A stretch of DNA of 64,000 bases from NCBI GenBank assembly GCA_041674385.1, contig JBAYVU010000007.1, positions 1 through 64,000 on the forward strand. The letters run 5' to 3'. Each line of letters starts with the position of its first letter. The stretch's first letter is position 1. Source of the stretch: JACRAR01 sp041674385. Lineage in GTDB: Bacteria > Pseudomonadota > Gammaproteobacteria > Burkholderiales > Rhodocyclaceae. The notes under the pieces are model-generated. The model searched no databases, was not told the DNA's origin, and saw nothing but the letters and a program-made list of their open reading frames with translations. Positions 1 to 8,371 of this stretch are shown one piece after another. The position numbers and the translations under genes were made by a program.

Positions 1-1392
1 GATGTTGCCTTCCTGGATCAGGTCGAGGAACTGCAGGCCGCGGTTGGTGTATTTCTTGGCGATGGAGATGACCAGGCGCAGGTTGGCCTCGGTCATTTCG
101 CGCTTGGCGCGGCGCGACTTGGCTTCGCCGGTGGACATCTGCTTGTTGATGTCCTTGATCTCCTTGAGCGGAAGGCCGATGCGGTTCTGTATGTCGATGA
201 GCTTCTGCTGCTCCTCGATGATCGCCGGCGCAGCACGCAGCAGTTGCGCTCCGTAAGTTTTAGCGCTGGCGATTTCGTGCTTGAGCCAGTCGAGATTGGT
301 CTCGTTTCCCGGGAACATTTTGATGAAGTGCTGCCGCGGCATGTGCGACTTGTCCACACACAAGTGAAGGATCTTGCGCTCATGCTTGCGGATATCATCG
401 ACAATGCTGCGCACCGAGTCGCACAGGCGCTCGGTCGTCTTGGCGGTAAAACGGATGTTCATCAGCTCGGCGGTGATCTGCTGCTGCAACTTGATGTAGG
501 TGCGGTCCTGAGAGCCTTTCTTGGCCAGCATGACACGCGTCTTGTCGTAGAGATGCACCACGGTGCTGAAACGCTCCAGCGCTTCCGCTTTGAGCTTCAG
601 CAGCGAAGCGGCAATCGCGGCGCTGCCATCGTCGTCCTCGTCGGCTTCGATGGCGGCCACTTCATCTTCAGCCAGCGCTTCGATTTCCGTGGAGGCATTC
701 GGATCGATCAGGCCGTCGATCAATTCGTCGATGCGCATTTCGTCGCGCGCCACCTTGCCGGCAGATTCGATGATTTCAACGATGGTGGTTGGGCAAGCGG
801 AGATGGCCATGATCATGTGCTTCAAGCCGTCTTCGATGCGCTTGGCGATCTCGATTTCGCCTTCGCGCGTCAGCAACTCGACGGAGCCCATTTCACGCAT
901 GTACATGCGTACCGGATCCGTGGTGCGGCCGAATTCCGAATCCACTGTCGATAGCGCCTGCTCGGCCTGTTCCTCGACTTCCGCCGCATCGACGACGGCG
1001 GGGGTTTGTTCGGTCAGCAGCAGAGATTCCGCATCCGGCGCCTCATCGTAGACCTGGACGCCCATGTCGTTGAAGGTGGTGATAATGGACTCGATCTGTT
1101 CGGCGTCGACCATGTCGTCGGGCAGATGGTCGTTGATTTCGGCATAGGTCAGATAGCCGCGTTCCTTGCCGAGCGTTATCAGGTTTTTCAGCCGGGTGCG
1201 GCGGGCATCGAGGTCGAGCGGCAAGGCGACCGGCACGTCCGCCATGCGGTCCTTGCCCCGCTTGCTGCGCGATTCGGGTTTTGCCTTGCCTGGTTTTGCT
1301 GGGAGGGGCGGCTGGGCGTCGACCTCGACGGATTTCGTCGGAGCCGTTTTCTTGGCCGCAGCTTTGGCGGATTTGGTGACTACCTTGGCCAT
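1..1392 (-). CDS. rpoD: RNA polymerase sigma-70 factor RpoD (partial)
   Basis: This is the housekeeping sigma factor that directs RNA polymerase to -10/-35 promoters. The gene runs off the left edge: 464 codons are visible and the C-terminal half (most of region 2 and regions 3-4) is missing. The visible part has a Lys/Ala/Pro-rich N-terminal extension, region 1.1, region 1.2 around the MYMREMG motif, the acidic non-conserved region, and the beginning of region 2 (EANLRLVISIAKKY, then LDLIQEGNI at the edge). The ATG at 1390-1392 is preceded by a GAGGAC ribosome binding site. It lies 118 bases downstream of dnaG on the same strand, as the last gene of the rpsU-yqeY-dnaG-rpoD group. A TATAAT hexamer in that gap suggests it also has its own promoter. 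Confidence 0.97.
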   Translation of the reverse strand, partial: MAKVVTKSAKAAAKKTAPTKSVEVDAQPPLPAKPGKAKPESRSKRGKDRMADVPVALPLDLDARRTRLKNLITLGKERGYLTYAEINDHLPDDMVDAEQIESIITTFNDMGVQVYDEAPDAESLLLTEQTPAVVDAAEVEEQAEQALSTVDSEFGRTTDPVRMYMREMGSVELLTREGEIEIAKRIEDGLKHMIMAISACPTTIVEIIESAGKVARDEMRIDELIDGLIDPNASTEIEALAEDEVAAIEADEDDDGSAAIAASLLKLKAEALERFSTVVHLYDKTRVMLAKKGSQDRTYIKLQQQITAELMNIRFTAKTTERLCDSVRSIVDDIRKHERKILHLCVDKSHMPRQHFIKMFPGNETNLDWLKHEIASAKTYGAQLLRAAPAIIEEQQKLIDIQNRIGLPLKEIKDINKQMSTGEAKSRRAKREMTEANLRLVISIAKKYTNRGLQFLDLIQEGNI

Positions 1393-1471
1393 GATGTCCT
1401 CGCTGTCAGGTGCAGGTTGCAGGACTCGTGTCCGTTCCAGCCTGTCCGACAAAGATTGGGGAAAACAGATA

Positions 1472-1477
1472 ATTATA
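1472..1477 (-). promoter_or_regulatory. Candidate -10 box of an rpoD-proximal promoter
   Basis: A perfect TATAAT hexamer on the minus strand lies in the dnaG-rpoD gap, about 80 bases before the rpoD ATG. No good -35 hexamer sits 16-18 bases upstream. The local AT-richness in an otherwise GC-rich gap supports a promoter that lets rpoD be made independently of dnaG, as is known for other macromolecular-synthesis operons. Confidence 0.4.
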
Positions 1478-1510
1478 CACTAATGACCGCATTTGTTCCT
1501 AGGATACGAA

Positions 1511-3289
1511 TCAACTACCCTGCCCTGCCTTAACCGTCGCCGTGTTCTTCTGCGCAAGCAGGGCGGCGAGGTGGCGTCGTTCCTCGGCCGAAAGCCCGCC
1601 GTTACGTTCTTTATAGCTCAAAGCGCTGATGGCATGGGTCAGTCCGGCGTGGCGCAGCCGTTCCAGAGCATCGCTGAACTCTGCTTCCAGGGCCGCTTCA
1701 TCGATGTCCTCGGCAAGCAGGACACTTGCATATTGGGCGAATGTCTGCTCATGCTCGGTGCCCCGAAAATATTCCAGCAGCAGGCCCACCTGAGTCCCCC
1801 CCGAGGAGAGCTGAATTGGCAATGCCCCGTGGTCTAGTGCATCGGCAATGGCGCGCAGCGCGGCTTCTTCCGGGCTGTCGCCGGCAATCAACTCCAGCGG
1901 CAGGCGCGCCACGCGTTCCGGGTGATGCAACACGTTTTCAAGCAGTTGGTGTTCGATCGAACGGGCCGCGGGGCGGTGTGCCGAACGCGGCGGAGCGCGA
2001 CGTCCGAAGCTCAGGGGCTTTAGGCCGCAAGCGGCCTCCGCTTCTTCCTGGGAAAGCTGGGCGCTCTTGGCTATCGCCTTGGTCAACTGTACACGCAATA
2101 CCGGCGCCGTGACGCGCTGCAATAGCGGCTTGGCCTCATGGATCAGTTGCGCCCGGCCCTCGGCGGTGGTCGGTTTGGCGCGGCGTTCGAGCTCCCTGAC
2201 CATGAACTCGGAGAGCCGCGTGGCATTCCTGGCGTAGTCCAGAAAGGCTTCCTTGCCGTGTTCTCGGATATATTCGTCGGGGTCCTGGTTGCCCTCCATC
2301 TGCAATATCTCGACGTTCTTGTTGTCCGCCAAGTGTTCCAGGCTGGTCTCCATCGCTCGCCAAGCCGCCTTGTCGCCGGCGCTGTCGCGATCGAAGCAGA
2401 ACACCACGCGGTCGACCAATCTGAACAGCTTCTGCAAGTGCATCCCGGTGGTGGCGGTGCCCAGCGTAGCCACCACATTCTCGACACCGAGTTGGGCGAG
2501 GCCGACCACATCCATGTAACCTTCGACGACGATGACGCTGTCAGCATCGTGGATGGCCTTGCGTGCCTGAGGCAGGCCGTATAGCTCGCGGCCCTTCTCG
2601 AACAGCGGCGTCTCCGGCGAATTCAGGTATTTGGGTTCGCCCGTGTCGAGAATTCGGCCGCCGAAACCGATGACATTGCCGCGCTGGTCGAGGATCGGGA
2701 ACATGATGCGATCACGGAATCTGTCGTAGCGGCGGCCCTGTTCGTTGTCGATGACCAGGCCGCACTCGGCCAGTTCCGCAGCCCTGTAATTGGGGAACAC
2801 CTGATCGAGATTCTGCCAGCCGTCGGGCGCATAACCGAGGCCGAAGCGCGCCGCGATCTCGCCGGAGAGACCGCGGCGCTTAAGATAATCGATGGCGCGC
2901 GGGCTGGCTTTGAGCTGGTCGCGGTAGAACTTCGCCGCCCGCGCCATGAACTCGGTGAGCGGGGCCTTTTTGGTTTCTTCCTCGCGGTGCGCGGCAATCT
3001 GCCGGGGAACCTGCAGGCCGGCATGGCCGGCCAGTTCCTCGACCGTCTCGATGAAGCCCAGTCCGGAGTAGTTCATGATGAAGCCGATCGCGCTGCCGTG
3101 CGCGCCGCAGCCGAAGCAGTGATAGAACTGCTTGCTCGGGCTGACCGTGAAGGAGGGCGATTTTTCCGTATGGAACGGACAGCAGGCGCTGTAGTTGGCG
3201 CCTGCCTTGCGAAGCGGGACGTGGCGTTCGATGACATCGACGATGTCGATGCGGGCGAGCAGTTCCTGGATGAATGACTCAGGGATCAT
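1511..3289 (-). CDS. dnaG: DNA primase DnaG
   Basis: DnaG makes the RNA primers for chromosome replication and works with the DnaB helicase at the fork. The 592-residue length is normal. The N-terminal CHC2 zinc finger is complete (C37, H40, C58, C61). The catalytic core follows, with a TOPRIM motif VVEGYMD around residues 254-260 and an acidic metal-binding motif FDRDSAGD near residue 300. The C-terminal part, from about residue 430, is the weakly conserved helicase-binding domain. It sits between yqeY and rpoD on the same strand, the standard macromolecular-synthesis order. Confidence 0.98.
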   Translation of the reverse strand: MIPESFIQELLARIDIVDVIERHVPLRKAGANYSACCPFHTEKSPSFTVSPSKQFYHCFGCGAHGSAIGFIMNYSGLGFIETVEELAGHAGLQVPRQIAAHREEETKKAPLTEFMARAAKFYRDQLKASPRAIDYLKRRGLSGEIAARFGLGYAPDGWQNLDQVFPNYRAAELAECGLVIDNEQGRRYDRFRDRIMFPILDQRGNVIGFGGRILDTGEPKYLNSPETPLFEKGRELYGLPQARKAIHDADSVIVVEGYMDVVGLAQLGVENVVATLGTATTGMHLQKLFRLVDRVVFCFDRDSAGDKAAWRAMETSLEHLADNKNVEILQMEGNQDPDEYIREHGKEAFLDYARNATRLSEFMVRELERRAKPTTAEGRAQLIHEAKPLLQRVTAPVLRVQLTKAIAKSAQLSQEEAEAACGLKPLSFGRRAPPRSAHRPAARSIEHQLLENVLHHPERVARLPLELIAGDSPEEAALRAIADALDHGALPIQLSSGGTQVGLLLEYFRGTEHEQTFAQYASVLLAEDIDEAALEAEFSDALERLRHAGLTHAISALSYKERNGGLSAEERRHLAALLAQKNTATVKAGQGS

Positions 3290-3367
3290 TGCCTTGGCTT
3301 CATCTTGATCGCCCGTAAGAAGTGATGAGGCGGTATTTTAACGCCTGGGTCAGGCGCGAAGTCCAGT

Positions 3368-3814
3368 TCAACCGGCCAGTTTGGCCTTGACCAGCTTCGA
3401 TACTTCGCCCATGTCGGCGCGGCCAGCCAGTTTGGGCTTGGCGATGGCCATCACTTTGCTCATGTCCTGGATGGACTTGGCGCCACTTTCAGCCACGGCC
3501 GCGGCGACGATGGCCTCGATCTCGGCGGCAGAAAGCGCCTGCGGCATGTAGGCGGTCAGCACCTCGACTTCGAACTGTTCGGCATCGACCAGATCCTGCC
3601 GCTTGGCTTTCTGGTATTGCTCGATCGAATCCTTGCGTTGCTTGAGCATCTTGTCGATCACGGCGATCACGGCGGCATCGTCGAGCTCGATACGTTCGTC
3701 GACTTCGCGTTGCTTGATGGCCGCCAGCAGCAGGCGGATGGCGCCCAAACGGGCCGTTTCGTGCGCGCGCATGGCGTTCTTCATGTCTTCGGTGACGCGG
3801 TTCTTGAGCGACAT
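3368..3814 (-). CDS. yqeY: GatB/YqeY domain protein
   Basis: This 148-residue protein belongs to the YqeY family, which resembles the C-terminal tRNA-binding domain of the GatB amidotransferase subunit. Its exact cellular role is not firmly known. The start is placed at the ATG of MSLKNRVTEDM because an AGGAG ribosome binding site lies six bases before it; a TTG seven codons further upstream would put that site inside the gene. The family hallmarks LGAIRLLLAAIKQREVD and EVLTAYMPQALS are visible. It lies between rpsU and dnaG, the usual position of this gene in betaproteobacteria. Confidence 0.93.
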   Translation of the reverse strand: MSLKNRVTEDMKNAMRAHETARLGAIRLLLAAIKQREVDERIELDDAAVIAVIDKMLKQRKDSIEQYQKAKRQDLVDAEQFEVEVLTAYMPQALSAAEIEAIVAAAVAESGAKSIQDMSKVMAIAKPKLAGRADMGEVSKLVKAKLAG

Positions 3815-3836
3815 TTCATTCTCCTGAAATACCAAC

Positions 3837-3862
3837 GCCGGCAGCGCTTGCGCGGTGCCGGC
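3837..3862 (-). other. Strong hairpin between rpsU and yqeY
   Basis: A GC-rich dyad pairs GCCGGCA with TGCCGGC and contains a nested GCGC-TT-GCGC stem. It lies just upstream of the yqeY ribosome binding site and downstream of rpsU. No U-run follows, so it does not look like a simple intrinsic terminator. It could be an RNA-processing or partial-attenuation element that lets rpsU be expressed more than the primase and sigma genes, as the terminator in the E. coli rpsU-dnaG gap does. Confidence 0.45.
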
Positions 3863-3892
3863 AGGATGCCGATGCAGCAGAATCGAGGGTTC

Positions 3893-4105
3893 TTAGTAGA
3901 GCTTGGGCGGCAACATCTGGCCGTGAATGCGCTTGTGATGACGCTTCACGGCGGCAGCCAGTTTGCGCTTGCGCTCTGAAGTGGGCTTTTCGTAGAACTC
4001 GCGCGAACGCAATTCGGTCAGAACACCTGTTTTTTCGATGGCGCGCTTGAAGCGGCGAATCGCGACTTCGAACGGTTCGTTTTCCTTGAGGCGGATACCC
4101 GGCAT
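3893..4105 (-). CDS. rpsU: 30S ribosomal protein S21
   Basis: S21 is a small basic protein of the 30S subunit that helps mRNA binding at initiation. The 70-residue sequence is typical, with the MPGIRLKENEPFEVAIRRFK start and the Arg/Lys-rich tail ending in PKLY. It is the first gene of the minus-strand group rpsU-yqeY-dnaG-rpoD and is divergent from tsaD. A well-formed promoter lies just upstream. Confidence 0.98.
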   Translation of the reverse strand: MPGIRLKENEPFEVAIRRFKRAIEKTGVLTELRSREFYEKPTSERKRKLAAAVKRHHKRIHGQMLPPKLY

Positions 4106-4138
4106 AGATTGCTTCCTAGTTGATGCAAATAGCCATAC

Positions 4139-4167
4139 AGTTTATCCAATTTATGGATAAATTCCAA
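4139..4167 (-). promoter_or_regulatory. rpsU operon promoter with overlapping dyad
   Basis: On the minus strand a TTGGAA (-35, 4162-4167) and a TAAACT (-10, 4139-4144) are separated by exactly 17 bases. A 21-base dyad, TTTATCC-N7-GGATAAA (4141-4161), fills the spacer and enters the -10. Each arm resembles a DnaA box (TTATCCATA and TTATCCAAT against TTATCCACA). The position suggests a repressor or DnaA-type operator controlling the macromolecular-synthesis operon. The promoter call is by pattern only. Confidence 0.6.
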
Positions 4168-4210
4168 GTAGAAAATCATTTGTGATGAATCGGCATGCAC
4201 ACACGCCGGG

Positions 4211-4216
4211 TAGAAT
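4211..4216 (+). promoter_or_regulatory. tsaD -10 box close to the start codon
   Basis: TAGAAT ends ten bases before the tsaD ATG at 4227, so transcription would start only about three or four bases before the start codon. That predicts an essentially leaderless mRNA and excludes the in-frame ATG at 4215, which lies inside the hexamer. A clear -35 is not visible. Confidence 0.4.
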
Positions 4217-4226
4217 GCTGCCCATC

Positions 4227-5264
4227 ATGCGCGTTCTCGGTATCGAATCATCCTGCGACGAAACCGGTGTCGCCCTATACGATACCGCCTGTGGCCTGCT
4301 GGCCCAGGCTGTGCATTCCCAGGTCGACATGCACCAGGCCTATGGCGGGGTGGTGCCGGAACTGGCTTCCCGCGACCATATCCGCCGCCTGGTGCCGCTG
4401 CTGCGCCATGTGCTGGCGGAAGCGGGGACGCGCCTGGATAGCATCGATGCGATTGCCTATACTGCCGGGCCGGGCTTGGCCGGGGCCTTGCTGGTGGGTG
4501 CCAGTTTTGCCGCTGCGTTGGCGTTGGCGCGGGGGATCCCGGCGCTACCGGTGCATCACCTCGAAGGACATCTGCTTTCGCCGTTGTTGGCGCGTGATCC
4601 TCCCGCATTTCCGTTTGTCGCCTTGCTGGTGTCGGGCGGCCACACGCAACTGATGCGTGTGGCGGGAGTGGGCACTTACGAATTGCTTGGCGAATCGCTC
4701 GACGATGCCGCTGGCGAAGCCTTCGACAAGACCGCCAAACTGCTTGGCCTGGGTTACCCGGGAGGACCGGCGCTGGCATTATTGGCTGAAAAAGGTACGC
4801 CAGGCCGCTACCAACTGCCGCGGCCGATGTTGCATAGCGGCGATCTCGATTTCAGTTTCTCCGGGCTCAAAACCGCCGTGCTGACGGCAGTTCGCAACGC
4901 CGAGTCGGCGGAAGCCGAGCGCGCAGATCTGGCGGCCGAATTTCAGGAAGCGGTCATCGAAGTGCTGGTGGGCAAATCGCTTGCCGCCGTGCGCCAGTGC
5001 GGCATGCAGCGTCTGGTCGTGGCCGGCGGGGTCGGCGCCAACCGGCGTTTGCGCCAGTGCCTGGACCAAACCGCGGCCAAGGCCGGGATAAGGGTGTACT
5101 ACCCGGATCTTGATCTTTGTACCGACAACGGCGCGATGATCGCTTTTTGCGGCGCGCAACGGTTGCTGGCAGGCGCATCTGCCGCTGGCAGCGGCATATT
5201 TGCCGTGCGACCGCGCTGGCCGCTTCAGGAACTGCTCTTGCCGGGTTGCGCTGCGTCGGCCTGA
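4227..5264 (+). CDS. tsaD: tRNA threonylcarbamoyladenosine transferase TsaD
   Basis: TsaD (formerly Gcp) transfers the threonylcarbamoyl group from threonylcarbamoyl-AMP to A37 of tRNAs that read ANN codons, together with TsaB and TsaE. The 345-residue protein begins MRVLGIESSCDETGVA, the family N-terminus, which decides the start over upstream in-frame ATGs at 4182 and 4215. The metal-binding HxxxH is H111/H115 in VHHLEGHL, and the ASKHA ATPase loops LVSGGHTQL and VVAGGVGANRRL are visible. It is divergent from rpsU. Its last 40 bases overlap the 3' end of the convergent plsY. Confidence 0.97.
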   Translation: MRVLGIESSCDETGVALYDTACGLLAQAVHSQVDMHQAYGGVVPELASRDHIRRLVPLLRHVLAEAGTRLDSIDAIAYTAGPGLAGALLVGASFAAALALARGIPALPVHHLEGHLLSPLLARDPPAFPFVALLVSGGHTQLMRVAGVGTYELLGESLDDAAGEAFDKTAKLLGLGYPGGPALALLAEKGTPGRYQLPRPMLHSGDLDFSFSGLKTAVLTAVRNAESAEAERADLAAEFQEAVIEVLVGKSLAAVRQCGMQRLVVAGGVGANRRLRQCLDQTAAKAGIRVYYPDLDLCTDNGAMIAFCGAQRLLAGASAAGSGIFAVRPRWPLQELLLPGCAASA

Positions 5265-5854
5265 GTTTTCGGCGCGCCGATTTTGGTTTCGGTGCCGGCG
5301 AGCAGCTTGCCGATGTTGCTGCGATGACGCCAGATCAGCATCAGCGCAATCGCGCTGACGCATTCGGCGGCAACCGCATCGGGCAACCGGAACCAGCCGG
5401 CGATTGCCACGACCGTTGCCGCGCTGAGCGCCGCCAGCGACGAATAGCGTGTGGCCGCCGCCACCAGCAGCCAGGTCGCGGCCGCAGCCAAGGCAAGCGG
5501 AGGGGAGAGTCCGAGCAGCACGCCGAGTGCCGTGGCGACCCCCTTGCCCCCCTGGAATTTGAGGAACAGCGGAAAGACATGGCCAAGAAAGGCTGCCAGG
5601 CCAACGCCTGCGATGATCGCAGCGTCTGCGCTGAAATGCCCTGCCAGCCAGACCGCCAGCCAACCTTTGGCGGCGTCGCCGAGCAGCGTGAGTATCGCTG
5701 CAAGCTTGTTGCCTGTGCGCAGCACGTTGGTGGCGCCCGGATTGCCCGATCCATAAGTGCGTGGATCGGCCAGGCCGAAGACACGCGAGACGATTACCGC
5801 GAATGGAAGCGAGCCGAGCAAATAGCCGAATGCTGCTAAAACTGCTATGGTCAT
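5225..5854 (-). CDS. plsY: Glycerol-3-phosphate acyltransferase PlsY
   Basis: PlsY is an inner-membrane enzyme that acylates glycerol 3-phosphate using acyl-phosphate, the first step of phospholipid synthesis. The 209 residues contain several hydrophobic helices and the three family motifs: GSGNPGATN near residues 36-44, FQGGKGVAT near 101-109, and the WRHRSNI loop near the end. I chose the ATG of MTIAVLAAF over a GTG two codons upstream because it fits the family start. It overlaps tsaD by 40 bases tail to tail and is divergent from folB. Confidence 0.96.
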   Translation of the reverse strand: MTIAVLAAFGYLLGSLPFAVIVSRVFGLADPRTYGSGNPGATNVLRTGNKLAAILTLLGDAAKGWLAVWLAGHFSADAAIIAGVGLAAFLGHVFPLFLKFQGGKGVATALGVLLGLSPPLALAAAATWLLVAAATRYSSLAALSAATVVAIAGWFRLPDAVAAECVSAIALMLIWRHRSNIGKLLAGTETKIGAPKTQADAAQPGKSSS

Positions 5855-5920
5855 GGGCACTATCTGGCAGTGTCACCTAGAATGTGCGGCATTGTAGCCA
5901 AGAAACCATCACACCTGACC

Positions 5921-6274
5921 ATGGATTTCATTTTTATAGACGACATGCGCGTCGATGCGCATGTCGGCATTTTTCCCCGTGAGCGCGCGGCAGCGCAAAC
6001 GCTGGAAATTAGCATGACCTTCGGGGTACCCGATGCGGCGGCGAAGAACGACGACATCGCCGCCACCATCCGTTATGACACGGTAATCGAGCGTATCCGC
6101 ATGGAACTGGCAGCCCGGCATTTCAATCTGCTGGAAACCCTGGGCGAGTATGTGATCGGGCTGTTGCTGGATGAATTCGGCGCACCCTGGGTAAAAATCT
6201 CCATCGCCAAACTCGGTATCATGCCGGGAGTGCGCCGGGTGGGCGTACAGATCGAACGCAGCAAGGGCGGCTGA
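5921..6274 (+). CDS. folB: Dihydroneopterin aldolase FolB
   Basis: FolB cleaves dihydroneopterin to hydroxymethyl-dihydropterin and glycolaldehyde in folate synthesis. The 117-residue length and the MDFIFIDDMRVDAHVGIFP start fit the family. The conserved Glu in LLETLGEYV and the Lys in ISIAKLGIMPG are present. The open frame extends 17 codons upstream, but that extension has no family match and overlaps a TAGAAT hexamer (5878-5883) that may be the -10 box. It is divergent from plsY and convergent with sodB. Confidence 0.93.
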   Translation: MDFIFIDDMRVDAHVGIFPRERAAAQTLEISMTFGVPDAAAKNDDIAATIRYDTVIERIRMELAARHFNLLETLGEYVIGLLLDEFGAPWVKISIAKLGIMPGVRRVGVQIERSKGG

Positions 6275-6349
6275 CATCCTCCCCCAAGTATGATGGGCAC
6301 TGGTTCCCGAATTTGGATTTCGGGGTTCCACCTAACAGCTCAACCCTGT

Positions 6350-6934
6350 TCAGCCGAAATTCTTCGTCGCGAAATCCCAGTTGACCAGGTTGTTGAGGAA
6401 GGTTTCGACAAACTTCGGCCGGGCATTGCGGTAATCGATGTAGTAGGCATGCTCCCATACGTCGATGCACAGCAAAGGCTTGTCGGGAGTGGTCAGCGGC
6501 GTGCCGGCGGCGCCCATGTTCACGATGTCGACAGTGCCGTCCGGCTTTTTAACTAGCCAAGTCCAGCCGGAGCCGAAGTTGCCGACGGCGGAAGCCTGAA
6601 AGGCTTTCTTGAACTCGTCGAACGAACCCCATTTTTTGTCGATGGCGTTTGCCAGCGCGCCGGACGGTGCACCGCCGCCGTTCGGTTTCAGGCAGTTCCA
6701 GAAGAAGCTATGGTTCCAGACTTGCGCGGAATTGTTGTATACCCCGCCGGCCGGGGCCGTCATGACGATGTGCTCAAGCGGCAGATTCTCGAATTGGGTT
6801 CCCTTGATCAGGTTATTCAGATTGGTGACGTAGGCCTGATGGTGTTTGCCATAGTGGTACTCGAAAGTCTCCTTGGACATGTGCGGTACCAAAGCGTCCA
6901 TTGCGAAAGGTAATGGGGGCAGGGTGTGTTCCAT
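6350..6934 (-). CDS. sodB: Iron superoxide dismutase
   Basis: This cytoplasmic enzyme dismutates superoxide to oxygen and hydrogen peroxide. The 194 residues carry the four metal ligands H27, H75, D158 and H162, the last two in the signature DVWEHAYYIDY. The active-site Gln in SAQVWNH and the AGTPLTT segment indicate the iron rather than the manganese form. An AGGAGAA ribosome binding site stands five bases before the ATG, and a good promoter lies about 50 bases upstream. Confidence 0.97.
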   Translation of the reverse strand: MEHTLPPLPFAMDALVPHMSKETFEYHYGKHHQAYVTNLNNLIKGTQFENLPLEHIVMTAPAGGVYNNSAQVWNHSFFWNCLKPNGGGAPSGALANAIDKKWGSFDEFKKAFQASAVGNFGSGWTWLVKKPDGTVDIVNMGAAGTPLTTPDKPLLCIDVWEHAYYIDYRNARPKFVETFLNNLVNWDFATKNFG

Positions 6935-6982
6935 GGTTATTCTCCTGTAAGCGGATAAAACAAGACGATTTAATACTTGATA

Positions 6983-7011
6983 ATTCTAGTCGGGAAATGA
7001 GTGCGTCGCAA
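6983..7011 (-). promoter_or_regulatory. sodB promoter
   Basis: On the minus strand TTGCGA (-35, 7006-7011) and TAGAAT (-10, 6983-6988) are spaced 17 bases apart, about 50 bases upstream of the sodB ATG. Four of six and five of six positions match the sigma-70 consensus. I saw no convincing Fur box. Confidence 0.6.
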
Positions 7012-7045
7012 ATATACTTGTATCGGGCTTTTTCGCTTAAAGCGT

Positions 7046-8371
7046 TCAGCCCGCTCTATCAATATGGCCGTGCGCCCAGCCTTTTGCAAAATGTAATTCG
7101 ATCGCTTCGCCAGCGGCGAGTTGCTGGCTGTCACGCACCACGCTGCCATGACGGTCGCGGACGATGCTGTAACCGCGATCCAGTGTGGCCTGCGGGCTGA
7201 GTTGAGCGAGGCTGGCGGCAAGCGCGCCAACTTTGGCTTGCTGCGCGGCCAGTTGGCATTTGGCCGCGGCGTCGAGCCTTTGCCCGGCCAATGCCAATTG
7301 CGCCATTGTCGTCTGGGTGGCCGGACGCCGCTGGATCAGGCGCATGCGCCAGCGTTCCAGCGCGGCTGCGTCGTGCCGCAAGCGCCGGGCTAGTCCGGCA
7401 TCCAGTCGGGTTGCCAAGTGCGCCAGGGCTTGACGATGATGCTCCAAGCTTCTGCCGGGATGTACCAGGCGGTGGGCGAGCAGGTCGAGGCGCTGCATGC
7501 GCGCTTCCAGCCAGCCGCGCAGACTGCGCTGTAGGGTGCTGCCGAGAGTAGCCAGCCGATGTGCGGCAGCGAACCAGCCGGTACTGACCAGCTCTGCGGC
7601 TGCGGTCGGCGTGGCCGCGCGTTGGTCGGCGACGAAATCGGCGATGCTGGTATCGGTTTCATGGCCGATCCCGCTCACCACGGGCAGCGGGCAGGAGGCG
7701 ATGGCGCGGGCCACGCATTCTTCGTTGAATGCCCAGAGATCCTCGATGCTGCCGCCGCCACGGGCGACGATCAACACATCGACGTTGTCCAGGTGCGCCC
7801 GCTCGCCGGCCAACGCGATAGCCGCGGCGATTTTTTCGGCGGCGCCGTCGCCCTGAACCGGGACGGGATAAAGGATCGTCCGCAAGTGCGGTGCGCGGCG
7901 TTGCAGCGTGCTGAGAATATCGCGCAATGCCGCCGCTTGCGGGGAGGTGACGATGCCGACGCAGCGCGGGAACCCCGGCAGCGGCAACTTTTTTTCCGCG
8001 GCGAACAAGCCTTCGCGCTCCAGCCGTTCGCGCAGCCGGGCGTAGGCCTCATACAGGGCGCCGATACCGGCACGGCGCAGCCCCTCTATGTTGAGCTGGA
8101 ACTCGCCGCGTACCTCATACATCGTGACCAGCGCTTGTGCTTCGACTTGCTGGCCATTCTCCAGCCGCCAGGGGATCAGTTGGGCGCGGTTACGGAACAT
8201 CACGCAACGTACCTGGGCACTCTGGTCCTTGAGCGAAAAATAAACATGCCCTGAAGCTGCACGGGTGAGATTGGACACTTCGCCGCCAACCCATAACAGC
8301 GGAAAATTCTGCTGCAGAATCCCGCGAACGCGACTGTTGAGTGCGGAAACAGTCAGGATTTCAATGGACAT
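7046..8371 (-). CDS. xseA: Exodeoxyribonuclease VII large subunit
   Basis: XseA is the catalytic subunit of exonuclease VII, which degrades single-stranded DNA in both directions with XseB. The 441-residue protein starts MSIEILTVSALNSRVRGIL and has the N-terminal OB-fold (LWVGGEVSNL), the nuclease core with LIVARGGGSIEDLWAFN and GIGHETDTSIADFVAD, and a long helical C-terminal half. An upstream in-frame start at 8485 would add 38 residues foreign to the family. xseB is not in the window. Confidence 0.96.
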   Translation of the reverse strand: MSIEILTVSALNSRVRGILQQNFPLLWVGGEVSNLTRAASGHVYFSLKDQSAQVRCVMFRNRAQLIPWRLENGQQVEAQALVTMYEVRGEFQLNIEGLRRAGIGALYEAYARLRERLEREGLFAAEKKLPLPGFPRCVGIVTSPQAAALRDILSTLQRRAPHLRTILYPVPVQGDGAAEKIAAAIALAGERAHLDNVDVLIVARGGGSIEDLWAFNEECVARAIASCPLPVVSGIGHETDTSIADFVADQRAATPTAAAELVSTGWFAAAHRLATLGSTLQRSLRGWLEARMQRLDLLAHRLVHPGRSLEHHRQALAHLATRLDAGLARRLRHDAAALERWRMRLIQRRPATQTTMAQLALAGQRLDAAAKCQLAAQQAKVGALAASLAQLSPQATLDRGYSIVRDRHGSVVRDSQQLAAGEAIELHFAKGWAHGHIDRAG

